This document shows, piece after piece, positions 1-13,418 of a DNA stretch of 64,000 nucleotides (position 1 is its first letter; each line of letters opens with the position of its first letter). Source of the stretch: Chaenocephalus aceratus (Eukaryota > Chordata > Actinopteri > Perciformes > Channichthyidae); assembly GCA_023974075.1 (NCBI GenBank), contig CM043800.1, positions 33,044,952 through 33,108,951 of the forward strand, given 5' to 3'. Both the position numbers and the translations under genes were made by a program. The notes below the pieces were generated by a model, which had not been told where the DNA came from, searched no databases, and was given only the letters and a program-made list of their open reading frames with translations.

Positions 1-337
1 GTTAGGGCAAGTGGGTAATAGCACACAGATGTGTTCCTGATGGGAGGTTGAGTCTGCATGCTTCACTATGTAAATCAAGAGGAGATATCCCATGTACCAT
101 CTTCCTACGGTCATTATCACGCTACCAATCAAGCAGTGCTCATGGCAGTAGGAAGCCACATTGGGTCCACAGCTGAGTGTGTGTTGGCTAACAGGGTTTA
201 TTTGACTGTGTATTGGTAGTCCCTGGTTGCCTGTGTATGTTCCTGCAGGTTGAAATTGATTCATATGAACATTCCTCCTTGATTCTCTAAAGCGCAGTGG
301 GCTTTAGATTTTAACTCAGAGCTCCAAAGATAGAGCC

Positions 338-449
338 ATGACCTCACCCTTTTCATCGATCTGGGCCACCATCCAGCAGCACGCCAACGCCACATACTGT
401 ATCAATTACATGGACCCTACGGATTACTCGTACACGTGTTTGCCCTTTG
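338..449 (+). CDS. Candidate small coding exon of an unrecognised gene
   Basis: An ATG at 338 opens a frame with strongly gene-like codons (GCC ACC ATC CAG CAG CAC GCC) encoding MTSPFSSIWATIQQHANATY, then CINYMDPTDYSYTCLPF. It is followed by GTATGA, which can be read either as Val-stop (stop at 452-454) or as a splice donor after base 449. An acceptor-like TTTTAACTCAG ends near 320, just upstream. The peptide has one N-glycosylation sequon (NAT) and is tyrosine-rich, as in a short extracellular segment. I do not recognise the family and see no following exon. It could be chance. Confidence 0.25.
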
Positions 450-454
450 TATGA

Positions 455-3400
455 TTGGGTCCGAAGCATTCTCTCTGCACAACTCATGAATGTGGTGAGG
501 CTCCACGGGATTTACGAGGTTCAGAATTGTTGTTGTGACATGAACACCGTTGTATAGTGAAAGGGAAGGCTAGTGCCTGTTTTGAGCTATTTAAAAGGCC
601 TGTATGACTTCTACAGACTTATATTAGCAACCAGTAGTAATTACAAAAACATCAACACTATTGTCATCTGTCATGGTTTTTCCTTGAATTACAGTGGCAT
701 CATATGTTGACGATAGGGTTGAGTAAACGCGCCCTTCAGGCCAGATCCTGGAGGAAATGTTAGCTGAAAAGTTCCTCATCACATGGGAAGATGATAAACA
801 AATGCTTGGTGAATGGTTTATTGTGACTAAAGAATGAAATGTCATGTGAGGGTTGTAGATTTAATACAGCATGAAGTCTGGGACTAACCTAATGGTGGTT
901 CAACTCTCTTTGGGTTATCATTACATAAACGACAATGCACCATGAGTTATGGTTGTAGTAGAATTAGATCTAGTCTGAATGATCTTGTTCAACGAAATAC
1001 TCACATATAATTCAAACAGAATCTTTGTTAGCTCAAGTGGATTTGTATGGGTCAGGGTTGAGTGTGTCTCTAGCTACATGTGTGTGCATGTGTGTACCCG
1101 CGAGAGGAGTGTAAGCTTGGGTAAACCCACTGGATTTAGCATGTCAAAAATCTGCCTGAGCCTAAACAGCAGAGGGTCTGGACCAGTGAAGCTCCTACTA
1201 GGAAGCAATAAGCCCTGAGCCCTGTAAGACATTGTGGCTTTGCTAAACACAGTTTGTGAGACAAGTCATTCGTCAAACTCCCTTTTCCCCATTACTCTAA
1301 AATATCCTCCTGGTCATTTAATGGTCGTGAGATTAAGAGTTGCGGTAAGCAGAACATACGTTTTTGTCATTTTGTATCTTTGTGTAGATTCATAACATTC
1401 CCCATCAACATGTTTACAACGAGTTTATGAAGAGGGTCAACAAAGAAAAGCCTTAAATATTGAAATGCTTTGCCGCCACATTAAGATGATGAAAGACATT
1501 GTGTTTCAAGCCCATTTATTTTTAAAGCAAAACATGTATTCTCCGTTTTACACATTGTTTATGCCTTTGGTGTTTTACAGGAATTAGAAACACATCAAAT
1601 GTCTTTTAAACTGGCATTGGTTTACAAATACCAGTAACTATACAGTGAGAAGTGGTAACAATTACATTTAAAGAGCCATGTGTTTGAATGGACCTCTCTG
1701 TTCTGGGAAAGAGTGCTTCAAAGAGATCAGCTGATGATAAGCTGATCTGGGTGAATGGCTGCATGTCATCGGCTAAATATGCGACACAAGCTACATTTGC
1801 ACAGTACTTCAACTTCCCTACATACATTCCTAACAATGCGTTTATGTGATATTTGTTCCTATTGTTATTGTGCTAACTCATCTCTACTATGACAATATGA
1901 CTGTCCTTGATCTCCAGTAGAAGCTGATCAGAGTCATGTTCAGTGGGACTTCTGGAGCATTGGAAACATTTTCTGCCAAGGCACTGGTTGCTGTAAGTTA
2001 TCCACTGGGCTGCACTTGTGTATATGGTTGGGCTGAACTGTAAGGAATACAGCCATGAAGTGTTTCGGGGGAACATGAAATCATTACTTATTCTAATGTA
2101 TGTATAACTAGCTTGCTGCACAATGCTACAAAGCAGAAGCTGGCCAAGTGAGCTCTTGATGCAGAATCTTCTGTAGGTCATTTTAATGTAATAATTTACA
2201 TTGAAAACAACACTCAAATAAAGAAATGTTCCCCATGTTCTTGAAATGAGTTTTGTTAATGACTTCTCACTGTGTAAAGCTGTCTCCCTTAGGTTGTTTT
2301 CGCTTGACTTATCTCCGCTCTGTGCAGTCTGAAACTTTCTGTATCTCCCCCTGCAAACAGATTGGTACCCTGGGAGTTTAGACGAGCAGTTCAAATCAGA
2401 ATCTGACCTCTGACCCCTGGCTAAATAAAGTAATTGAACAACCATTCTCAGGACGGATAAGACAGGCCTGCTGATAAGTGAGTCAGTTGGGTTTTGTAAA
2501 GGAAGGAAAGGTTAGTCTGCTGGCATGAATAGCTTGAAGAGGTCACACAGAAGTCAGCTCTTCCCAGCCTGGCCTTGAAGGGGTGACCGAGCATTCAAAC
2601 TCATCCTATAGAGGTTATCTGATTGACTGGAGGAGGCACAGCTGAAGTGCTGCCAGCCCACTCGGATTGTGTCAATTAAAGGAGATCCCTGAGAGCAACC
2701 CAGCCCTCTCCAGCCACCACCCACCACTTCCCTCACCTCGCTCTCCCCCTGACAAGACCTGCTGACCACAAACATCCAGTGGAGAGAGAGAGAGCTATGG
2801 GAGCTAAGGCATATGGTCAACTGCTGTCCTGCATGAATGTTGCTATGAGTTCATGTATAAAAAATGGGGGAAACAGTTAAACAGAGCCAGTTGCAACATG
2901 AGAGCACTTTTCATGCCTCATTTTGGGATCCATGCCATTTCTTCCACCGCAGTTGTCTTTGATTACATGGCATCTGCTTCTTCAGGTATAATTTTTTTTA
3001 CAAAAAGCGACAGGATGTTTGCTTTTATTATAGCAAGGTGACAACGAATTAATCACCACAAGGTTAGCCAATAACGTGCAGCTGCACAGGAAAGCCACAC
3101 CAGGATTATCCTGTCCAACCACAAGTGCTGCATCAGCTCCTCTTTGGCTGCGCTTCATAAAACAACATGCTGAAAACAAACACATGTAGCAGGACCGAAC
3201 TGTGATGCATTGACACTGCTTGGGTGGATGTGGTTATTTGGTTTAGTAATGGACTGATAATGAAAAGATAAATAAACTAGAATAAGATGTGGTTATTACT
3301 TTAAAAGAAAGCCAATGTCATGGCTTCATCAAGTTGCATACTCTGCTGTTTCCAAAACTCATTAACTGTTCTGTCCTATTTAACCGTTTTGTCAAATGTA

Positions 3401-4035
3401 AACAATCAAAAGCAAGAAAGTAATTTAATTTGATGAAAGCACTTACTAGAGCTGCTGCGATTGAAACCAGATATCTGAGTTTATAGCAACTGGAAGTTTT
3501 CCCAGACACACGCACCTCTAAAAAAGCCTGCCAAACTGTAGTTTTACCTCACATGAGATGCAGAGCATTAAAACGTTCAACTACAGAAAAAGTAGAGTGA
3601 CAGAAAAGTTGTGCTTCACTGAGGTTTCTGTGGAGCTGGTTATACACTGAAATAATCTGTCAAACTCACCGGTCTGTTATGACAAGGTCCCTCTGACGCT
3701 GTTGAGTCCACACAGAAAGCTTCAGGCAAATTGCAGCCTTCTTTCCCTCCAAATGTTGAAAGAAACAAAGCATTACAAGCAATCCTGAATCTTTCACTTT
3801 GTTCCTGCTGTGGTCAAGTCCTGAGTCTGCCTGAGCCTGTGTACAGAGTCTGTGGAAGAGGTGGTAACTTCCTCTCAAAGTTGGAGACGGAGTGAATAAC
3901 AGAGTTTTCTCTCTCCCCGCTACAATCCACGAGAAGCAGGAAAAGCTGTCATACTATCCCCCCTTTCACATGGAAAAAAGAAAACAGAGGAACAGCCTAA
4001 AAAGGGCAAGCTCGAGGAAAAGGGGAGGGAGGAGA

Positions 4036-4038
<3 letters not shown>
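455..4038. other. No recognisable gene
   Basis: AT-rich single-copy-looking DNA. Short open frames exist on both strands, including 190 codons on the minus strand at 1873-2445, but none shows a family motif or convincing codon use. Confidence 0.6.
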
Positions 4039-4121
<83 letters not shown>

Positions 4122-4146
4122 TGTGTGTGTGCGCGTGTGTGTGTGC

Positions 4147-4212
<66 letters not shown>
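4039..4212. repeat. (TG)n microsatellite, ~174 bp
   Basis: Long TG array with a few TGCG interruptions. It abuts one copy of the inverted 315-bp repeat. Frames reading CVCVCV or HTHTHT across it are not proteins. Confidence 0.98.
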
Positions 4213-4214
<2 letters not shown>

Positions 4215-4531
4215 GGGGAGCTTTCCCTCTGTTGTTAGGGAAACAGGCAGAGACCCACTCAAGGCAAATTAGCTCAGGTTTTCCATGCACATTTCAGCAT
4301 GACAGAATTACAACAGCAAAAACAGTTTGAATACATAGCTCATGTGTGTAGAGTGTGTTATTACTTACTAGGAATAGTTTATAATTCTATGAATGCACTT
4401 ATTCGCTTTCTAGCTGAACACTGATGCTGAAGGATGTTAAATATGAAGGTAGGGCCAGCAGTCGGTTTTTAAGATGAGCTACGCTAGCTAGCTGCAGCCT
4501 TGTAACTCCATTGAGTGGTATTGATCTTCTC
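4213..4531 (+). repeat. ~315-bp interspersed repeat, copy A
   Basis: Runs from TTAGGGGAGCTTTCC to GAGTGGTATTGATCTT. The reverse complement recurs at about 10783-11099 with only scattered differences by eye. Both copies are joined at the same end to the long TG/CA array, so the microsatellite belongs to the repeated unit. Confidence 0.85.
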
Positions 4532-4635
4532 ATATAACTATTGGCAATAAAGCGAATAAACATGTTAACATGTCACACATTTCCTCCAATATTTACATTT
4601 GATCGTGTATACATTTAGAAATGCATTAATTCTCA

Positions 4636-4705
4636 AATCAAATCAAGTTTTATTTATATAGCACATTTAAAAGCGATTTTTGCTCGAGCCAAAGTGCTGT
4701 AAATA
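4636..4705 (-). repeat. LINE 3'-tail fragment
   Basis: Plus-strand AAGTTTTATTTATATAGCAC then AAAGTGCTGTAAATAAA. This is the reverse complement of the widespread fish L2-type 3' end. No coding part is attached. Confidence 0.6.
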
Positions 4706-7660
4706 AAAACACATTACTACAATCACAATTCTGGTTATGTTAGCCATGGGAGAATAATATAAAGAGAGTCCTTTAAAGTAAGATACTATTTGTCCTCCTG
4801 GTGATATTGTTCCTAAAATATAAACACTTGATATTCAACTTCTAGTCTCTATCTGTGTTCATGCAATATAAACTACAATATGCTGATAGAAAATGTGAGA
4901 AGAGAGAATATCTGAAGTCGCATTATAAGTCCTTTGCTGGCATGATGCTTTAATAAGCTAAAGAATCTCCCAAGTTTGAAGACACTTTATGTTTTGAATT
5001 GTAATTCAGAAATGTCACGACCATTTGCAACTTATTACTCCCATAAATAAAGCGAGAGAAGGATATCGTTTTGGCAAAAGCCGCCTCGCACAGAACATGG
5101 TAAACATGTAATCACAATAATACGTCAACTCCCATGCTATGGAGTTGACATACTAATTGCTAACAGCTGCGAGCTGACATATCTCTTCTGGTGGATTGCA
5201 TCAAAGATCAACGACACATCTGAGGCAGAACTGACAATAGTGATATTATTCCAATCTAAGGATGGTGTATATGTCTCAATAATAATACTCTGAAATCATG
5301 CTTCTTATAATCTGCAACCCAACTGTAAGAGCAGTTTACCATCTGAGTAGGCACAGCTGTAAATCCTCATGGCCACCAAGCTCCGTCTTGACGAGATGTT
5401 ATTAAAGCCATACGTGTGGAAGGGCATCGTGACACTTTTCATTAGTGTTGCCCAAACTGTTCCTGGGAAAATAGGGAAGAAAATCTGAAAGCAGTGAAAT
5501 CAATCGTTCATTTTAATTCCTGAAAAGGGTCAACGTTGGAGCAGAGCTGTTATTGCGCTACACCCTGCTGGGGCTTGAAAGCACATTATGGTCTCCATCA
5601 TAAAACTTGCTAACCTTGCTAACCTGAGCAGCCTGTTTCCGAGCGGCCACAAAACCTTGTGATAAACTCACTTTCATTGGCATTGCCTTATGGTCCCATT
5701 GGCCTTTCAGCATCATCACTCCAAATAAAACATCCTCCCACTGCCCCGTTCTCGAATTTCTTCTTTTCTCCATTCCCTCATTAAAAAATCCTGGATGCAA
5801 ATAGGATGAAAAAGAAAGCAGAAGGCATCTCTCCAATATCAACCCTGTCAATTCGATCAATGAAGAAGTGGCGGAGGAGGTGGATCAGGGTTTTTTGGAG
5901 GGAAAACTGTGTCCCTGGAGTGCCTGGATTTAAATGTTTTTTTGAGCTGCATCAATGATCACTTTCCTGCCTGGATCTCCTCATGGCTGGCAGATGTCCA
6001 CCTGTCCCTGGGGCTGATTTATACTCCAACACTGGGTTTGTCTGATGAGGCTGGATTAGGGGCAGAAAGACAAAGGAAGGCAGAAAGAAGAAAATGCAAA
6101 CAGGAGAGAGGTGAGAGGAGGTGAGCATCGACTTACAGAGAAATGAGAGCAGTTTAATTACAGGGCACCTACGGCTTTCAAGGCAGATTTTTCCTGGATC
6201 ATGTCAGACAAACCTGTGCATGCCAGTGTGGAGTTCAATGTAAATACACAGTATATCATTATAAGCTGCTGCGGAGGCGGAAACAGGGAGGGATATGTGT
6301 CTGATGACCGGGGAGAGTCTGTCTGCAGGTGGGAAAGGATGAAGGTGAAGGTGTGTGTGTTTGTAGATGGAGGGGAAGTTTAAACAAGATAGCACTCGTT
6401 CAACAAAGCCCGCTGCTGGGGCGAAGTGCGGGCAAACGCTCTAAATAGCTTTTATAGGAACAAAAGCCAACTACCGTCTTTAACCAAGATTAATATTTAC
6501 AGTGTGTTTCATAAGAGAGCCACTCACCCACTCATTTTCCAAAGGTTGCCACACAGAGCCTTTGTTGGTGATCAGCGCTGTAGAGATGCCGTGTGGACGA
6601 ATGGCGCACAGGGAGACCTTTGATGTGGGGTTGACTTTGGCTGGAAAAGACGGATCACAAACCTCAGAAAATCAAGAAAATAAACACTTAAACTCAAGTT
6701 GAGAAACTGTAGTGCAAACACATCACAATCCACCGAGAAGAAAGCCGGGTTTTTTTCGAAAGACTGCTTGGAATTTCATAATTAGCGTGGAAGAATAATA
6801 ATTAAAGCTTTGACTTCCTTGCTTCACTTCTGAGAGCAGGGGAAAACACCACCGATGGATGACTCATTTGCACACTGAACACTGAAATGAATATCCTAGG
6901 AGGGCTCACTGAATGAATAAGCCTTGTTCATTCTTTAATCAAAAACACACTGAGATATGTAACCGCAAAAACATGTTGCTAAGAAGTTTAGCTTACGTCA
7001 AGTGACAATGTGGAAATAATAGAACACCTATGACAGCGGAGAGTAAACTCCTTTGTCTTTTTTGATGTAAGTTATCGTTGAGCTTGTCAAATGGCTTTTA
7101 CGAACTGATGATTAAACATTCCTGGGAAAACCTGCAGATGGATCCTGTAGGTCTTCACTGTCAGGTACTCGTCACACCCTCTTTCCAGTGCATGAACACA
7201 CATGTCTCTTTGGCCCCTGGTGCCCCCACATAAAACAGCTCACTGGAGGCATCTGCCAGCAGCAGCTTCTTTATGGGACAGATGGGATCCCAGAGCAGGG
7301 AGCTCCTGTGCACGAGGCTTGTTTTGTGAACTGGAGTCTGATCTCCTTCCTTCTGTGAGTTTCCACTCCCTTTACATGCATACATAATAAATCACATGTA
7401 CATATGTAGGCACAGAAACACACTAGCAAGCTTGTATGGAGAGGCAAAGGTCATGGCCGTAGTATACAGACTCAGTACTGTGGAGTTTGAAACACATACA
7501 TCCTCGTTGATAACAAGCTTAAAGGAAGACACTTTTTCCCAACCCTTCCATTATGAACAATATGAAAGAAAATCATAAAAACTTGTAGAAAGTGTTTGTA
7601 GTTCAAGTTGCATACTATATATGAGACTTGGATTTTACTGTTGGACCTGTGTTCGAGTTT
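4706..7660. other. No recognisable gene
   Basis: Non-coding, AT-rich. Frames at 5558-5860 (minus) and around 7161-7387 (both strands) have no family motif and are treated as chance. Confidence 0.6.
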
Positions 7661-7662
7661 AG

Positions 7663-7850
7663 GCAAGGCAAGTTTATTTATATAGCACCTTTCAACACAA
7701 GGCAATTCAAAGTGCTTTACAAAAAACGAAAGACATTAAGAGCATTAAGAAATAGTGCAGCAGAAACATTTTATAAAATGGCATTTTTTCAACAAGACAA
7801 GATCTTTAATTTAAAAGCAAAGATAATAAAACATGAATAACACATGAATA
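7663..7850 (-). mobile_element. L2-type LINE 3' end, truncated
   Basis: GGCAAGGCAAGTTTATTTAT at its left edge, then a segment ending in CATTTTATAAAATGGC. Its reverse complement matches the 3' end of the LINE at 16150-16320 (AAAGCACTTTGAATT, AAGGTGCTATATAAATAAA), so this is a 5'-truncated antisense insertion of that family. Confidence 0.75.
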
Positions 7851-7997
7851 AAAGTGACAGTGCACTGTGAGATGTGAATAGTTCAATTAAAAGCAACGGC
7901 AAAAAGAAAAGTCTTCAGCCTGGATTTAAAAGTAGTCAGAGTTGCAGATATTTGGAGTATAATAACTGAAAGCTGCTGCTCCATGTTTAGTTCTGAC

Positions 7998-8635
7998 GGC
8001 CCGTCTACACTACAGCGTCGACAGCGTCGAAAGCTCCAAGCTGCTCCAAGCTGCCCATTCACTTTCAATGGGGTGACGTCACGTAGCCGCGCTTTTTCGC
8101 CGAACTGAATTGTGGGTAGCAGAGCGAGGCGTCTCAGGCGTCCCAGGCGACCAGAAGTTGAACATTGTTCGACTTCTGGTCGCCTGGACGCCGGAGTAGC
8201 CAGCGCCAGCCAATCAAATCCCGTTTCCCAAAATCTGACAGCTGAAGCGCTAGCCAATCAAACCGCGTCTAAGCTGGGAGAGATATCCCGCCGTTCATTT
8301 CTATATTTCAAAAAAAGTCGGAGGAGAAACTAACTATCGCCGTAGCGAATCACCCGGTTTGTATGACCAGACCCTCTTCACCTACCGGGATACAAACCGG
8401 AGGAGCCAGGCATGGAGGGAGGTGGCAGAAACAGTGGGGGAAACTGGTAGGTTTTCGCCTGTTTGGGGAGTTTATATATATATTGCTCGCATAAAATCCC
8501 CGGGGGTTTTTGCTTTGTATGTCGGGGGCGGGAGATTCATGTGATTGGTTGTTGGCCGTGTTGCTTGAATAAAATCCCCAAGCTCCAGACACGCCCAGCT
8601 CCAAGCTATTTTTGGAGCTGTAGTGTGGACGCTCC
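7998..8635. mobile_element. Foldback/MITE-like element
   Basis: The left end GGCCCGTCTACACTACAGC pairs with the right end GCTGTAGTGTGGACGCTCC, giving a ~19-bp imperfect terminal inverted repeat. TGAC lies at or near both borders. The interior has further internal palindromes (AGAAGTTGAACATTGTTCGACTTCT region near 8151-8180). No transposase frame, so non-autonomous. Confidence 0.65.
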
Positions 8636-8649
8636 GTGACTGGGGACAG

Positions 8650-10668
8650 AAAGCTGACCCGTATTTTGAAATCAATTCATATTATGTATGAAATATGTTA
8701 AGTAAATGTGTTTGTGTACTTTTGCAGTTAGGTACGTTTTATGGGGGTTATCCGTTCATTGCGTAAGCATGCAAGAAAAACTGGAGTTAATGCTACAAGT
8801 GTGACACTAGTATGTCATAATTGTTCGTCCCTTTTGGAAAAAGGTTGTATTACCTCACCACGGCACACCCATACAGTGTGCTGAATAGAACAACGATTGA
8901 AGCAGAGGCCTGTTTGGTATGAGGCGGGAAGCCAGGACAGGAAATGGTTGAGTGTTTCACAGAAAGAGGCCAGTGGCCAAGATAAGACCCTAGTGTTCAC
9001 CCTGACCCCCACCCCACTCTCTGTCACTCGACACAGAGGGGTTGACAGAGATTAAGCGAGTGGAGGAGGAATGGAGGGATTGTAAAAGCAGAAGAGAAGT
9101 TAAGGGGGGACATTACATAAACATCTCAACACCTTTACATCTCGACATGAATCTCCCTGCCTCCTCAGTTAAACACCTTCCTTTCCTCCCTCTTTCCTAT
9201 CCAACTCTTACAATCGTTCGCCTCATTGAGTAAGGTGAGTTGCCAAAACTCCTGAGGAGTCAAGCACTTTAGCCAAGCCTCTCACATTCCTCCTGTTCAC
9301 CTTATCACAATGATGATTTTAATATCAAGTTAAGTGCTATTACATTTTTATAGTGAGCATTCCTTGCAAAATAGGAGACTGCATCAGGCTTCCATTAGTC
9401 ATGAGAGGATGTTGCGGTGTATATGGAGATGAATCATTTCTGAACATCTGCAGTCTTGAGTTTATAAGCTTTAATTGTATTGAGATGTGGAGCTGATGAC
9501 ATAGCCTTTTGTACAATTTCATGTGGCAGCAGTGTTTTGCTAGCGCGTGGCTCTAGTGATAGCAATGTCCGTCGGTTGATATGTTCAGGCAACTTCCGTC
9601 CAGACCAAGAAAAAAACAAAACTTTGTGTGTATGTAGTAAAGTTTTGTATCGACATTCCTGGTCCCCAGAGGACGACTCCTACTCACTTTTGAGGACTTC
9701 AAGTATTTTGCATATGTTGACTTAAAAGAGAACATGCATTCCACCTAAACAATGTCTCTATTGCTGAATCTGTGCACATCTGAGCTACATCAGGACTACA
9801 AGGAGCCACATATGAAACGGCTCTTTTACAAACCCGTCTTCCTTTGCATATTCAAGAATAGCCCTTTGTGAGCAAGTACTATGGAAACTATGCGAATGAC
9901 CGACTTCCTCAGGCAGCCTTGAAGTGCGGATATAGAGGATAAGGTGGTAAAGCCCTGCAGTAGATTCCACTATAAGTTCGGCTTAGGTCTCGAACAACAG
10001 GTTTCTTAACAGCCAGGCACATTAATACAGCACAGAGAGAGTCGCTTCCAGCGGTCAGCCGCTCTCAGAGAGAATGATTATTTATTTCCACCTCTAAACA
10101 CCTCTGTCAGCAGCACCACTCCTGTAGCAACACCAAAGATCCCCATCTGATTACCCATGAGGCATAATGATGGGCTTTCTTTTTAAGGGAACTGTAAATG
10201 ATGCTAATTATGTACCCAGAAAAAGCATGAACAATGTTGCACTGTGTTTATGTCTTCCTTCATAAAATTAGTTTGAACTTAGAGATGCTCGGTCACCGAA
10301 AGATAGGGAACAAAAAGGGCGTTGCTGTTTAAATGACATAAGATATAGTTTTTATTCTTAATTTGCCAAAGTTTGTTGTGACACTTCATAAGAAACACGA
10401 CACTTTTAAGTAGCTTTATTGGGCGTCACTGAAATGTAAGGTTTGGATGCCATGGCAGGAAAACTGAAACCAGCATGTTGCAAAGATCTTGGCTGTTTTT
10501 ACAGAACAGCGGAGAATATTATGGGGCGCCACCACGGCCACTAACACGTCACTACACGTCCACAGTATCAGATTTGAGGCTGACACTAAAAACAGCAAGA
10601 CTAGTCATTATGGTTTAATAAATTCAACAGTCCCGGGGCAAGCTGGAGCCAGTGTTCTTGTCTGTACT
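8650..10668. other. No recognisable gene
   Basis: AT-rich non-coding DNA with short unsupported frames only. Confidence 0.6.
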
Positions 10669-10669
10669 G

Positions 10670-10696
10670 CACACACACACACACACGCACACACGC

Positions 10697-10765
<69 letters not shown>

Positions 10766-10774
10766 CGCACACAC
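10670..10774. repeat. (CA)n microsatellite
   Basis: Interrupted CA array with CACG units, directly beside inverted repeat copy B. Confidence 0.97.
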
Positions 10775-10782
10775 ATTGAAGA

Positions 10783-13400
<2,618 letters not shown>

Positions 13401-13418
13401 AAGTGCTCAAACGTTTGT

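Noticed and set aside
1873..2445. 190-codon minus-strand open frame
   Set aside because: No family motif, low-complexity start and no supporting splice or regulatory context; a frame of this length is expected by chance in 64 kb on six frames.
3892..4330. Several long frames reading CVCVCV or HTHTHT around 4.0-4.3 kb, 10.6-11.3 kb, 19.0 kb, 33.6 kb, 54.6 kb and 62.3 kb
   Set aside because: They are translations of TG/CA dinucleotide arrays, not proteins.
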